Made by a program: the position numbers and the translations under genes. Positions 8,044 through 16,210 of a stretch of 57,375 nucleotides of DNA are shown piece after piece (position 1 is the first letter of the stretch; each line of letters opens with the position of its first letter). The notes under the pieces are model-generated. The model was given only the letters and a program-made list of their open reading frames with translations. It had not been told where the DNA came from and did no database searches. The DNA comes from Mesorhizobium alhagi CCNWXJ12-2 (GTDB lineage: Bacteria > Pseudomonadota > Alphaproteobacteria > Rhizobiales > Rhizobiaceae), in contig NZ_AHAM01000297.1 in the NCBI RefSeq assembly GCF_000236565.1, forward strand, positions 1-57,375. Reading direction: 5' to 3'.

Positions 8044-8576
8044 TGGACCATTCCCTGGGTCGGGTGGGGAGGATTGGCGGAAAGAGCCTCGCGAACGCTC
8101 CGCACCAGGACATAAACGGCGACGACCACGAAGACGGCGGCGCCGACCAGCCCCGCGGCATAGACCCACCAGAGCGGCATGCGCAAAAGCAGCGTCGTCT
8201 CGCCATAGTTGAACTTGTCGACCGTGCCGAGCCAATGCCGCCACGTGATAAAGGCGGCGATCACCAGCATCAGGGCGTCGGACACGACCATGATCCAGGC
8301 ATTGGCGCGCGCGCTGAGGAAGTCGGTAAAGATGGAAACGACCGCGTGGCCGCGGGTCAGGTGCGTCCAGGGCAAGAAGGCGAAGATGGCGAAGCCGACG
8401 CCAGCCTCCACGAGTTCATAGTCCCCGGGGATGCCACTGAGCCCGGCCCAGACAAAGGCGCGGCCGACAACGCTCAGCACGGTAATGGCAACGATTGCCG
8501 TCAGCACCACGCCGCCGGCGATGGCCACATATCTGGCGAGCCGGTGCACAAACCGGCCCAGCTTCGTATCGTCCAT
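8040..8576 (-). CDS. dctQ: TRAP transporter small permease
   Basis: The 178-residue small membrane subunit with four hydrophobic segments (about residues 13-35, 48-66, 88-107 and 135-160), the standard DctQ topology. It holds the conserved block FLPWTHLTRGHAVVSIFTDF. GGGAGG lies about 13 nt before ATG 8576. Its stop overlaps the TTG start of dctM. It follows the hydratase gene by 92 nt and probably shares its promoter. Confidence 0.88.
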   Translation of the reverse strand: MDDTKLGRFVHRLARYVAIAGGVVLTAIVAITVLSVVGRAFVWAGLSGIPGDYELVEAGVGFAIFAFLPWTHLTRGHAVVSIFTDFLSARANAWIMVVSDALMLVIAAFITWRHWLGTVDKFNYGETTLLLRMPLWWVYAAGLVGAAVFVVVAVYVLVRSVREALSANPPHPTQGMVH

Positions 8577-8668
8577 TCTTGCGGTTTTCCTCCCAAGGAT
8601 CGATGGCGCCTTTCATGCCGCGTCAAACAAAATGCGACCTGTCCAACTCCAAACCACCCGGCTTGCCT

Positions 8669-9475
8669 CTAAGCAAATCTCGGCTTGCGCTTTTCCAGAA
8701 AGGCCTTGAGCCCCTCCTCCGCATCGGGCCCGGTCTGGCTCAGGGCAGCCGCAAGGCTTTCGGCATAGAGACCGTCTTCGGTAGACATTTTGGAGATCCT
8801 GGCGATCGACTGAATGATCAGATAGTTGACCGCGCTGGAGTTCTGCGCCACTTGCAAGGCGAGTGCGACGGCTTTCGCCAAACCCTTGCCGGACGGCGCG
8901 AGATAGTGGGCGAGGCCGAGGCGGTAGCCCTCTTCGGCCGAATAGGTCCGGCCCGTAAGCATCATTTCCGTCAGCCTGTCGGCGCCAATGATGGCGCCAA
9001 GGCGAACGGTTGCGCCTCCGCCCACAAATATGCCCCGCTGGCCCTCAGGCATGCGAAACAACGTGCCCTCCTCGGCCACGCGAACATGGCAGGCGGAAGC
9101 GATCTCCAGCCCGCCGCCCATCACCGCTCCGTTCATGGCCGCGATCACCGGCACGCCGCCGAATTGGATCAGCCCCATTACCGAATGCCAGTTGCGGGAA
9201 TGCCGCATCACCTCCTGCGGCGCGCGTTCGACCTGCTCGCTCAAATCGAGTCCGGAACAGAAGTGGCCGCCGTTGCCTGACAGCACGACCGCTCTGACAC
9301 CCTCCGGCACATGCGCGAAAAACCTGCGCAGGGCTTCGATCATGGCATCGTTGACGGCGTTGCGCTTGGCTGGACGGTCGAATGTCAGGTAAGCCAGCGG
9401 GCCCTCGCGCCGCACGTCAAGAACCGCCTCCGCCATGCTCGCCATGCTCCCTTTCGTGTCAGCCGGAGTCGGCAT
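8669..9475 (-). CDS. Enoyl-CoA hydratase/isomerase (crotonase family)
   Basis: A 268-residue crotonase-fold enzyme, expected to hydrate an enoyl-CoA to the 3-hydroxyacyl-CoA. The crotonase blocks are present: FDRPAKRNAVND, GGHFCSGLDLSE (first oxyanion-hole strand), AAMNGAVMGGGLEIASACH (second), and MPEGQRGIF with a Glu at about residue 144. The start at ATG 9475 is chosen because GGAG lies 6 nt upstream; in-frame ATGs at 9487 and 9496 lack this. The GTTCT-N5-ATAAC operator lies 24 nt upstream. It heads the operon with the TRAP transporter and is divergent from the MarR gene. The exact substrate cannot be read; it lacks the look of the hydroxycinnamoyl-CoA hydratase-lyase subgroup. Confidence 0.85.
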   Translation of the reverse strand: MPTPADTKGSMASMAEAVLDVRREGPLAYLTFDRPAKRNAVNDAMIEALRRFFAHVPEGVRAVVLSGNGGHFCSGLDLSEQVERAPQEVMRHSRNWHSVMGLIQFGGVPVIAAMNGAVMGGGLEIASACHVRVAEEGTLFRMPEGQRGIFVGGGATVRLGAIIGADRLTEMMLTGRTYSAEEGYRLGLAHYLAPSGKGLAKAVALALQVAQNSSAVNYLIIQSIARISKMSTEDGLYAESLAAALSQTGPDAEEGLKAFLEKRKPRFA

Positions 9476-9499
9476 TCGATACTCCATCCTCAGCAAAAT

Positions 9500-9514
9500 G
9501 TTCTATCATATAAC
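9500..9514. promoter_or_regulatory. MarR-type operator, hydratase/marR intergenic site
   Basis: GTTCTATCATATAAC matches the GTTAT-N5-ATAAC palindrome found upstream of the ligase and hydrolase genes with one arm mismatch. It sits between the divergent hydratase and MarR genes, 24 nt from the hydratase start codon, so one bound dimer could control the hydratase-TRAP promoter. Confidence 0.55.
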
Positions 9515-9535
9515 AATTGTGGACGCTATAGCGGT

Positions 9536-9550
9536 TGCACACTATGTGCA
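9536..9550. promoter_or_regulatory. Second palindrome in the marR promoter region
   Basis: TGCAC-ACTAT-GTGCA is a perfect 5+5 inverted repeat with a 5-nt spacer, the same geometry as the GTTAT-N5-ATAAC sites but a different half-site. A 10-bp perfect palindrome CGCTATAGCG lies at 9524-9533. Either may be an extra operator controlling marR; the function is inferred from position only. Confidence 0.35.
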
Positions 9551-9623
9551 GGCCCCTCGCCTCTCCCTTGCTCCGCAGTGGGGACTTGGCGATAAGGAAT
9601 GCCGCAACCGGCAAAGAGCAACG

Positions 9624-10094
9624 ATGGACAATCCCGACCAGACGAGGCCCCCGAAACCACGGCGCCAGCGCTTCGACCCCAGTTCCGTCAACGAGATCAT
9701 CGGATATCGGTTGCGCCGGACACAGCTCCGCATCTTCCAGCAATTCATCGCGCGTTTCGCGGAGTACGACCTGCGGCCGGCAGAATATTCGGTGCTGACG
9801 CTCATCGCGGCCAATCCGGGCAGCAAGCAGACCGAGATAGCCGAGGCGCTGGGGATCAAGCGGGCCAACTTCGTGGCGCTGATCAACGGGCTCGAAAAGC
9901 GCGGCCTAACCGAACGCCGCCAGCCGGCGGGCGACCGCCGCTCCAATGCGCTGTTCCTGACGCCCTCCGGAGAAAAATTCGTCGCCAAGGCCAATGCGGC
10001 GCAAGCCGATTTCGAGGCCGAATGCGTGGCGAAGCTCGGCGGGCGGAGGGCGCGGGACCAGTTAATGGCGCTACTCGACCTGCTGGCCGACTAA
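9624..10094 (+). CDS. MarR-family regulator
   Basis: A 156-residue winged-helix repressor of the MarR family. The recognition region reads KQTEIAEALGIKRANFVALI, followed by the wing RQPAGDRRSNALFLTPSG, both typical. A basic, proline-rich N-terminal extension of about 20 residues precedes the dimer helices. ATG 9624 is the likely start; longer in-frame options begin in the operator region. It is divergent from the hydratase operon and its last 24 nt overlap the convergent thioesterase gene. MarR proteins in CoA-dependent aromatic pathways usually sense the aryl-CoA or acid; by context this one should read the GTTAT-N5-ATAAC sites. Confidence 0.88.
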   Translation: MDNPDQTRPPKPRRQRFDPSSVNEIIGYRLRRTQLRIFQQFIARFAEYDLRPAEYSVLTLIAANPGSKQTEIAEALGIKRANFVALINGLEKRGLTERRQPAGDRRSNALFLTPSGEKFVAKANAAQADFEAECVAKLGGRRARDQLMALLDLLAD

Positions 10095-10508
10095 CGAAAA
10101 CGCCGCGATCACCTCGTCGGGGATCGGCTGCGACCTGAGCCTGTGCGGGTCCGCCTCGTCCTTGCCGACCCAGACGCGGGTTTCACGGCCTTCGACGGCG
10201 AGTTCACCGCCGTTGAAAAGCCTGTGCTCGACATCGAAGCTCGAGCGCCTGAACGCCTGGACGGCGCTCTCGATCCTCACCACATCCCCGAACCGCGCGG
10301 GCTTGATGAACTTGGCACTGGTGTCGACCATCGGGATGCCCACAATTCCGAAACGCCTGGTCCAGGCAATCTTCTTCATCCCGAGCGCGGCTTCGAAAAG
10401 GCGGGCCGTCGCGGCATCGAACATGCGGAAATAGTTTGGATAGAATACGATGCCTGCCGGGTCGCAGTCACCGAACTCGATCTCAACCTCATGCGTGTTG
10501 ACCAGCAT
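10071..10508 (-). CDS. 4-hydroxybenzoyl-CoA-type thioesterase
   Basis: A 145-residue single-hotdog thioesterase. The segment IEFGDCDPAGIVFYPNYFRMFDAA is the hallmark of the Pseudomonas 4-hydroxybenzoyl-CoA thioesterase group, with the catalytic Asp in DxDPAG. The start at ATG 10508 has GGAG 9 nt upstream; two in-frame ATGs further up lack it. It is the last gene of the ligase-thiolase-SDR-thioesterase operon. In that context it would release an aromatic acid from the aryl-CoA left after side-chain shortening, or rescue stalled CoA pools. This gene supports an aromatic substrate more strongly than the others do. Confidence 0.85.
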   Translation of the reverse strand: MLVNTHEVEIEFGDCDPAGIVFYPNYFRMFDAATARLFEAALGMKKIAWTRRFGIVGIPMVDTSAKFIKPARFGDVVRIESAVQAFRRSSFDVEHRLFNGGELAVEGRETRVWVGKDEADPHRLRSQPIPDEVIAAFSLVGQQVE

Positions 10509-10560
10509 GGCGGCATTCTCCCACATCGCGTATTCCAACCGATAGCGGCCCGGAACGGTC

Positions 10561-11326
10561 CTATTTCGGCTGCATCCTGAGCGCGCCGTCGAGACGCACG
10601 ATTTCGCCGTTCAGATAATCGTCCTCGACCATGGCCACGACCAGATGCGCGAATTCGGCGGGCGAGATCGGCGCGTGCGGGATAGGGGATCGCCCCTCCG
10701 AGCGCGCCCTGGGCCTCTTGCGGCAGCTCGGCAAGCAGCGGCGTTTTGAAAAGGCCCGGCGCGATCGTCAGTACGCGGATTCCAAAACGGGCGAGTTCGC
10801 GCGTCACCGGCAGCGTCAGCGCGGCTATGCCGCCTTTTGACGCGGCATAGCCGGCCTGCCCGATCTGACCTTCAAATGCCGTTACGGAAGCAGTGGACAT
10901 TATTGCGCCGCGGGCGCCGCCGACACCCGGCTCAGCCGCACTCATTCCAGCGGCAGCAAGGCGCATCATGTTGAATGTCCCGGGCAGGTTGACTCGGATA
11001 ACGCGCTCGAAAGCCTCGTGTGGCAAGGCCCCTCGCGCCACGGCGCGCGCCGCGGTGCCTATTGCGGCACAATTGACCAGAATGGCCGGGGCACTGTGCG
11101 CAGCACGGCTCGCGGCCAATGCCTCGGCCGCGCTCACCGGGTCCGCGACATCGCAATGGGCGAAAATGCCGCCGGCCTCGCGGGCGGCCGCCTCGCCTTT
11201 TTCGGCATCGATGTCGAGAATGGCGACGCGAGCACCCTTTTTCGCAAGCGCCCGCGCCGTGGCGGCGTCAAGCTTCGAGCCTTCGCCCGTCACCATCACC
11301 AACAACGCCTGATCCTGGACGTCCAT
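10561..11326 (-). pseudogene. SDR 3-hydroxyacyl-CoA dehydrogenase, frameshifted
   Basis: Short-chain dehydrogenase expected to oxidise 3-hydroxyacyl-CoA to 3-ketoacyl-CoA between hydratase and thiolase. The catalytic residues are visible: Ser147 in STAS, and Tyr160 and Lys164 in YAASK. The frame breaks at a CCC run (10679-10681): one base too many turns the C-terminus into arginine-rich text. Dropping one base restores [19 protein letters not shown] and [10 protein letters not shown] with a TAG at 10561-10563. The cofactor motif is also unusual: TGEGSKLD replaces TGxxxGxG, with Lys and Asp at two glycine positions. ATG 11326 is 1 nt past the thiolase stop. It is either a decaying gene or a sequencing slip. 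Confidence 0.75.
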
Positions 11327-11327
11327 G

Positions 11328-12575
11328 TCAGGCCTCCGAATTTTCGATGAGAAGGGCAATGCCCTGCCCGCCGCCGATGCAAGCCGAGGCAACGCCGTAA
11401 CGGAGCTTTGAGCGTTTCAATTCGCGAGCCAGCGTCAAGGCGAGCCGGACGCCGGTCGCGCCCAGCGGGTGGCCAATAGCGATGGCGCCGCCATTGATGT
11501 TGAGCTTCGCCTCGTCGAGCTGGAGTTCGCGGACGCACGCGAGCACTTGCGCGCCGAACGCCTCGTTGATCTCGGTGCGGTCGATCTGGTCCAGTGTCAG
11601 GCCGGCCGTATCCAGCACGGCACGGATGGCCGGTGCGGGACCGATGCCCATAATGTGCGGCGGCACGCCGATCGAGACGCCGGCAAGAAGGCGGGCGAGC
11701 GGCGCCTTGTCCATGGACCTCACATAGTCCGAAGAGCCGACCAGCACCGCGGCCGCGCCATCGACGATGGCCGAGGAATTGCCGCCCGTCTGCACGCCGC
11801 CGAAGGCGGGGCGCAGCCCGACGAGCACTTCGTAGGGCGACGGGCGGAGGTGACTGTCGGCATCGACCGTTTCGACGCCCCTTGGCAGCTTGACGCCGCG
11901 TGCCTGCAATCCCGCCACCTCGAAGCGCTCGGATATGACTGGAACGATCTCGCCGGCGAAGAAGCCGGCATCGCGCGACGCGATCGCGCGCTCGAAACTG
12001 CGCGCGGCGAAGCGGTCCACCTCCTCGCGGGTGATGCCGTACTGCTTAGCCAGGTTTTCCGCAGTATCGCCCATGTTGACGCAGGCGGCCGGGTCGAAAA
12101 GCGCCTCCCAGAGGAAATCCTTGAACTCGACAGCGCCCATGGCGAAGCCATTGCGATGCGTATAGGCGGCGACCGGGTTGCGGCTCATCGACTCGGTACC
12201 CACTCCGAGCGCGAGATCGACACGGCCGAGCGAGACGGCGTCGGCCGCCTGCACCAGCACCTCGAGCCCAGTGCCGCAGATACGCTGGACCAAGTGCGCC
12301 GGGCGTTCGGTCGGTACGCCAGCGTAAAGCCCGATATGGCGCGGAGTGACATAGGCGTCGAAGGAGGCCTGGGCCATGGAGCCGGCAATGGTTGTGCCTA
12401 TATCCGCGGGATCGACACTGGCCTTGGCGATCGCTGCACGGGCGGCCTTGATGCCGAGATCGATCGGGGAAACGGCCGAAAGCGCTCCGCGATAGTCGAC
12501 AAAGGGAGTGCGCACGCCGTCTATCAGATAGGCGTCCTCGAAGGTGGCCCTCAGGCCCTTTTCCTTTGCGGTCAC
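11328..12575 (-). CDS. Thiolase (acetyl-CoA acyltransferase family)
   Basis: A 415-residue thiolase, normal for the family, expected to cleave a 3-ketoacyl-CoA with CoA to acetyl-CoA and a shortened acyl-CoA. The nucleophile Cys100 lies in RICGTGLEVLV. The active-site blocks NEAFGAQ, GGAIAIGHPLGATG and SACIGGGQGIAL are all intact. It starts at GTG 12575, which directly abuts the ligase stop (TGAGTG), so the two are translated together. With the ligase, hydratase and SDR it completes a beta-oxidation round on an activated acid. Confidence 0.9.
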   Translation of the reverse strand: MTAKEKGLRATFEDAYLIDGVRTPFVDYRGALSAVSPIDLGIKAARAAIAKASVDPADIGTTIAGSMAQASFDAYVTPRHIGLYAGVPTERPAHLVQRICGTGLEVLVQAADAVSLGRVDLALGVGTESMSRNPVAAYTHRNGFAMGAVEFKDFLWEALFDPAACVNMGDTAENLAKQYGITREEVDRFAARSFERAIASRDAGFFAGEIVPVISERFEVAGLQARGVKLPRGVETVDADSHLRPSPYEVLVGLRPAFGGVQTGGNSSAIVDGAAAVLVGSSDYVRSMDKAPLARLLAGVSIGVPPHIMGIGPAPAIRAVLDTAGLTLDQIDRTEINEAFGAQVLACVRELQLDEAKLNINGGAIAIGHPLGATGVRLALTLARELKRSKLRYGVASACIGGGQGIALLIENSEA

Positions 12576-14441
12576 TCAGTGGGCCTTTCGTTCGAAGATC
12601 ATGACGTGGTGGGGGACAGGTTCGGCATAGAGGTCCTCGACCAAACCAGCGCGCGCGGCCATCACGGCTCTAACGTTGATCGACCCCTTGTCGGTGACTT
12701 CGCCGGCGTCGATCGAAGGCGGCGCGGTCAGCAGGATCGCGCGGGCGATGTGGCTGGCGCTGCCTGTCGCCGTCGACGCCAGCGCGTCGAGTCTGGCCTG
12801 GAAGGCGGCGCGGACTGCCGGGTGCGCCACCACCTCGTCTGCGTCGGCGCCGATCTCGTGGCCGGCCACGTTCCGGCAAGCGTCAAGATCGGGAAAGATC
12901 AGCGCACCGATATGGTTGCGGTCGAGCCCGGTCAGCACGATGTCGCGAACGAGCGGAGCGCAGGCGGAGATGGCTCCCAGCCGGACGCCGCTCACATTGA
13001 CCCAGGTTCCTGTCGAGAGCTTGAAATCTTCGGTGACGCGTCCATCGAAGACGAAGCCGCGCCCAATATCGTCCGGATCGGCGAACTTCAACGCATCGCC
13101 GATCTTGTAATAGCCTTCCTCGTCGAAGGACTCGGCGGTCTTGCCTGGTTGCTTCCAATAGCCAGGCGTGACGTTCGGGCCGCGCAAGCGCAGTTCCAGT
13201 TTTTCGCCGTTCGGCACGAGCTTGACCTCCAGCCCCGCGGCCGGCAACCCGACAAGCCCGGGCCTATCGACCGCCCATGTGGTGGTGAAGGCGAAGGGCG
13301 CGGTTTCGGTCGAGCCGTAGCCGGTGATGATCATGATACGTCCGCCGGTCGCCGCACGGGCCGCCTGATCGAGCCCGTCCCATGTGTGCTGGGACAGGCT
13401 TGCGCCGGCATACTGCATGAGCTTGAGGCGCTGGAAAAAATTGCTGCGAAGAGCATGGTTGGCGGCCAGGTGTTCGACCAGCAGCTCGTAGCCTTTGGGC
13501 ACGTTGAAATAGAGTGTGGGCGAAATCTCCTCGAGATTGCGCACGGTGCGCTTGATACCCTCAGGCGTCGCCATACCGTCGTCGATATAGAAACTGCCGC
13601 CATTGTAGAGCGCTATACCGAGATTATGGCTGCCCCCAGCGACGTGATTCCACGGCATCCAGTCAAGCATGACCGGCGGCTCGTCGGCGAGAAATGCGAG
13701 CGCGGAACGGATCATCTCCTGATTGCAGGTGAGCATGCGCTGTGTGGTGATCACGCCCTTCGGCATTCCGGTCGAGCCGGAGGTGAAAAGAAATTTGGCG
13801 ATGGTGTCGGGACCGATCGCTGCATTGGCGGCGGCGACCGCGTCGGTGGGAGCGGTCGCGGCGAGATCGTCGAAGAGCCGGATCGCGCGGCCGGCGGGCG
13901 GGCTCTTGCGGACCGTCAGCGGAGTTGCGGGATCGATCGCTGCGTCTATGGCGGAGGCGAACTTGGCGCCGTCGTTCACATAGACCATGCCCGGTTCGAG
14001 AAGGCCCACGATATGCCTGAGCTTGGCATGGTCCTTCGAAACAAGCGAATAAGCGGGCGAGATCGGCGCGTGCGGGATCCCAACGAGCATCGCAGCATAG
14101 CCCATAAGGGCATGCTCTATCTCATTGCCGGACAGTATGACCAACGGGTGCTCCGCCGAGAGGTCGGCGTCGAGCAGCGCCTGGGCGAGGCTGCGGATGA
14201 CCCGGCTAGCCTCTGCATATGTGACCGCGCGCCAGGCGCCGTCCATGCCGCGGTCGGCGATGAAAATGGCGTCGGGAGTGTTTGCCGCCCATTCGTCAAG
14301 GCGGTCGGTCATGGTGCGCGGGTGCGGTCCAAGCGGATCGAGCGCCCGTATGCAGATCGTGCCATCCGGCCGCCTGATGGACTCGGCGCGCATCGTGCCC
14401 ATGCGAACGGGGCGAAGGCGCAAACCCTGCTCCGTGTTCAT
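12576..14441 (-). CDS. Feruloyl-CoA-synthetase-like acyl-CoA ligase
   Basis: A 621-residue adenylate-forming ligase that activates a carboxylic acid to its CoA thioester using ATP. The P-loop TSGSTGMPKGV is at residues 220-230, the A5-like motif GYGSTETAPF follows, and GYYKIGDALKF stands for the YxTGD region. Length and blocks (MLDWMPWNHVAGG, YFNVPKGYELL) resemble the Fcs/FerA feruloyl-CoA synthetase group more than short- or medium-chain ligases. GGGAGGAG stands just before ATG 14441. It is the first gene of the catabolic operon and has a palindromic operator 15 nt upstream. The substrate is inferred, probably a hydroxycinnamate-like acid. Confidence 0.85.
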   Translation of the reverse strand: MNTEQGLRLRPVRMGTMRAESIRRPDGTICIRALDPLGPHPRTMTDRLDEWAANTPDAIFIADRGMDGAWRAVTYAEASRVIRSLAQALLDADLSAEHPLVILSGNEIEHALMGYAAMLVGIPHAPISPAYSLVSKDHAKLRHIVGLLEPGMVYVNDGAKFASAIDAAIDPATPLTVRKSPPAGRAIRLFDDLAATAPTDAVAAANAAIGPDTIAKFLFTSGSTGMPKGVITTQRMLTCNQEMIRSALAFLADEPPVMLDWMPWNHVAGGSHNLGIALYNGGSFYIDDGMATPEGIKRTVRNLEEISPTLYFNVPKGYELLVEHLAANHALRSNFFQRLKLMQYAGASLSQHTWDGLDQAARAATGGRIMIITGYGSTETAPFAFTTTWAVDRPGLVGLPAAGLEVKLVPNGEKLELRLRGPNVTPGYWKQPGKTAESFDEEGYYKIGDALKFADPDDIGRGFVFDGRVTEDFKLSTGTWVNVSGVRLGAISACAPLVRDIVLTGLDRNHIGALIFPDLDACRNVAGHEIGADADEVVAHPAVRAAFQARLDALASTATGSASHIARAILLTAPPSIDAGEVTDKGSINVRAVMAARAGLVEDLYAEPVPHHVMIFERKAH

Positions 14442-14456
14442 ATGCTCCTCCCATTG

Positions 14457-14471
14457 GTTATACGCTATAAC
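14457..14471. promoter_or_regulatory. MarR-type operator upstream of the ligase operon
   Basis: GTTATACGCTATAAC is a perfect inverted repeat (GTTATA-CGC-TATAAC) whose near edge is 15 nt from the ligase start codon. On the minus strand a -10-like TATAGC (14464-14469) lies inside it, 17 nt from a -35-like TTGAGC (14487-14492). Occupancy would block RNA polymerase. Confidence 0.65.
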
Positions 14472-14486
14472 AATATTAAGAGCCGG

Positions 14487-14492
14487 GCTCAA
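14487..14492 (-). promoter_or_regulatory. Ligase operon promoter, -35-like hexamer
   Basis: TTGAGC on the minus strand is spaced 17 nt from TATAGC at 14464-14469. It is a reasonable sigma-70-type promoter for the ligase-thiolase-SDR-thioesterase operon, with the -10 embedded in the operator. Confidence 0.45.
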
Positions 14493-14518
14493 GAGGAACG
14501 GATCGGCGGCGAGTCGAC

Positions 14519-14728
14519 ATGCGGCGCGGCCTGCTGGAGGCGTTCGCCGCAAACGACGACATCGTGGTGATCGAGGCTGCGGGCAACGCAAGGTCGGCGG
14601 TGGCGGTGATCGAGCCGCAGGTGGAGAAGGTCGTCATCGCCAACCCAAAGCAAGCACGAGCGATCGTCCAAGCCAAAATCAAGACCGACTCGATCAACGC
14701 CGGCGTACCGGGGCAGCTTCATGCAGAC
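14519..14728 (+). mobile_element. IS110-family transposase fragment
   Basis: The frame reads RRGLLEAFAANDDIVVIEAAG and then QVEKVVIANPKQARAIVQAK followed by IKTDSINAGV. This is the N-terminal RuvC-like DEDD region of IS110/IS1111-type transposases, including the VVIEATGN-like and IKTD-x-x-DA blocks. Only about 70 residues survive out of roughly 340, and the Asp expected in DA(G/A)VLA is Asn. No terminal repeats are seen. It lies between the ligase and the hydrolase gene. Confidence 0.65.
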
Positions 14729-14965
14729 AGATCGTCCGGTGGAGATCACGGCTGATGAACATCATCTGGTCGATCCGTCACAGCCGCCTTATCCCGTCCT
14801 GCCCGGCTGCCGACCTGTGCGACCTAAAATCGATGTTCGACATTCAACCCCATCGGCAGCCATTTCCCCCAACCGTCGTGATGCGAACCAGAAAGGCGTC
14901 CGAGCTGGAGCATGCCCGTCGCCTTGGTTGTCCATCGTCCCTCCGGACCTTCGTGACGACATAGC

Positions 14966-16195
14966 TCACTCGGACACGCGCGCGATGATCTGCTTGAAGA
15001 ACTCGATGTTTTCCTCGTCGCGGCCCACAGGTTGATCGGTGTGGCTCGCCTTTACGATTACGACATTGCTGGCTGGATCGATGTAGATGAACTGGTGGTG
15101 CAGTCCCATCGCGGCATAGGCATCGTTATCCGGGAAGGTCCACCACTGGTACTGGTATCCGAAATCCTCGCCCGGTCCCGTTGGTTCGTAGCCCTCGTCG
15201 GGAACGGTGGCTTCCCTGACCCAGTCGGCGGGCACCACCTGCTTGCCATTGGCCACGCCGCCGTTAAGGAACATGAGGCCGAACCGGGCATGATCGCGAG
15301 CGGTGGCGTTGAAACCGGCACCGTAGAACTCGCGGCCAACCGAGTCCGGCCCGTCCATGATCCAGTACGCGTCGGTCTCCATGCCCGCCGGTTTCCAGAG
15401 CTTTTCAGACATATATTCGGCCCCGGTCTCCCCGACGGCCCGTTCGAGGATGCAGCCGAGCACACTTGTATCGAGTGTGGCGTAGTTGAACACCACGCCC
15501 GGCTTGTTGGGCCCGGGCTTCGATTCGTTGGCGGCATAGTCGCACCAACGGTACTTGTAGGCGACGAGGGAATTGTCATGCACAGTGGTGAGCTGGGTAT
15601 CGCTGCCGAACTCGTATACCTCAAGCCAATTCACGCCTGAACGCATCCGCAACAGGTCACGGATGGTCGCGCCTTCGTAACCGCTTCCCTTTGTTTCCGG
15701 CAGGTAGTCGATCACCTGGTCATCGAGGCTCTTTATGGCCCCGTCCGCGAGCGCCAGGCCAATCAGAGTCGAGACGTAGGATTTTGCCACTGAGAACGTT
15801 AAGAAGCGGGTGTTCTCGTCGCTTCCGTTCCGATAGGATTCGAAGACAATGTTGCCATCCTTCACGACGACCAAGGCATTGGTGGCGGTCGCTTCGAGCG
15901 CCTCCTCGAGGCCCACAGTCCGTTCTCCGAGCGTGTAATCGCCTTCAATCGAAATCGGCTTGGCAGGCAGTTGCCACATCCGGCCGCCTGCTGCGACCGT
16001 CCGCGTCGCGAACATCTGGTCCATGTGCTGGAAGGTCAGATAGTTGAGCGCCGGATCGAACATATGCGCCCGGGCGTTGATCATCGTCGGCGTGAGCCAA
16101 CGTGTGTCCTCGTCGGCCCAAGCAGCCATCGGCTGGTTGCTTGCCGCCAGAACCAAGGCAGCGATGCCCGCCAATTTGGAGAACCGTCTCTGCAT
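14966..16195 (-). CDS. Exported beta-lactamase-fold serine hydrolase
   Basis: A 409-residue protein with a Sec signal peptide (residues 1-27, ending AAWA) and the class C beta-lactamase/6-aminohexanoate-dimer hydrolase fold. The nucleophile motif SxxK is S135-V-A-K138, followed by LRMRSGVNW and the YxN-equivalent region VFNYATLDTSVLG; the late motif is LHHQFIYIDP. Such proteins are mostly esterases, amidases or transpeptidase-like enzymes and not antibiotic-resistance enzymes. GGGAGG precedes ATG 16195. The palindrome GTTAT-N5-ATAAC is exactly 15 nt upstream, as for the ligase gene, so I infer co-regulation and a possible role in freeing the pathway acid from an ester in the periplasm or outside. 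Confidence 0.82.
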   Translation of the reverse strand: MQRRFSKLAGIAALVLAASNQPMAAWADEDTRWLTPTMINARAHMFDPALNYLTFQHMDQMFATRTVAAGGRMWQLPAKPISIEGDYTLGERTVGLEEALEATATNALVVVKDGNIVFESYRNGSDENTRFLTFSVAKSYVSTLIGLALADGAIKSLDDQVIDYLPETKGSGYEGATIRDLLRMRSGVNWLEVYEFGSDTQLTTVHDNSLVAYKYRWCDYAANESKPGPNKPGVVFNYATLDTSVLGCILERAVGETGAEYMSEKLWKPAGMETDAYWIMDGPDSVGREFYGAGFNATARDHARFGLMFLNGGVANGKQVVPADWVREATVPDEGYEPTGPGEDFGYQYQWWTFPDNDAYAAMGLHHQFIYIDPASNVVIVKASHTDQPVGRDEENIEFFKQIIARVSE

Positions 16196-16210
16196 AAATA
16201 CCTCCCAATA

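Noticed and set aside
11469-14570. A 1,033-codon open frame on the + strand opposite the thiolase and ligase genes
   Set aside because: It is antisense to two clearly recognisable enzymes. It is rich in Arg, Asp, Gly and His with no motif, as expected when GC-rich codons are read in reverse.
14966-16195. Antibiotic-resistance beta-lactamase
   Set aside because: The fold and SxxK motif are shared by many esterases and amidases, the canonical YxN and KTG triads of class C enzymes are not clear, and the operator links it to catabolism.
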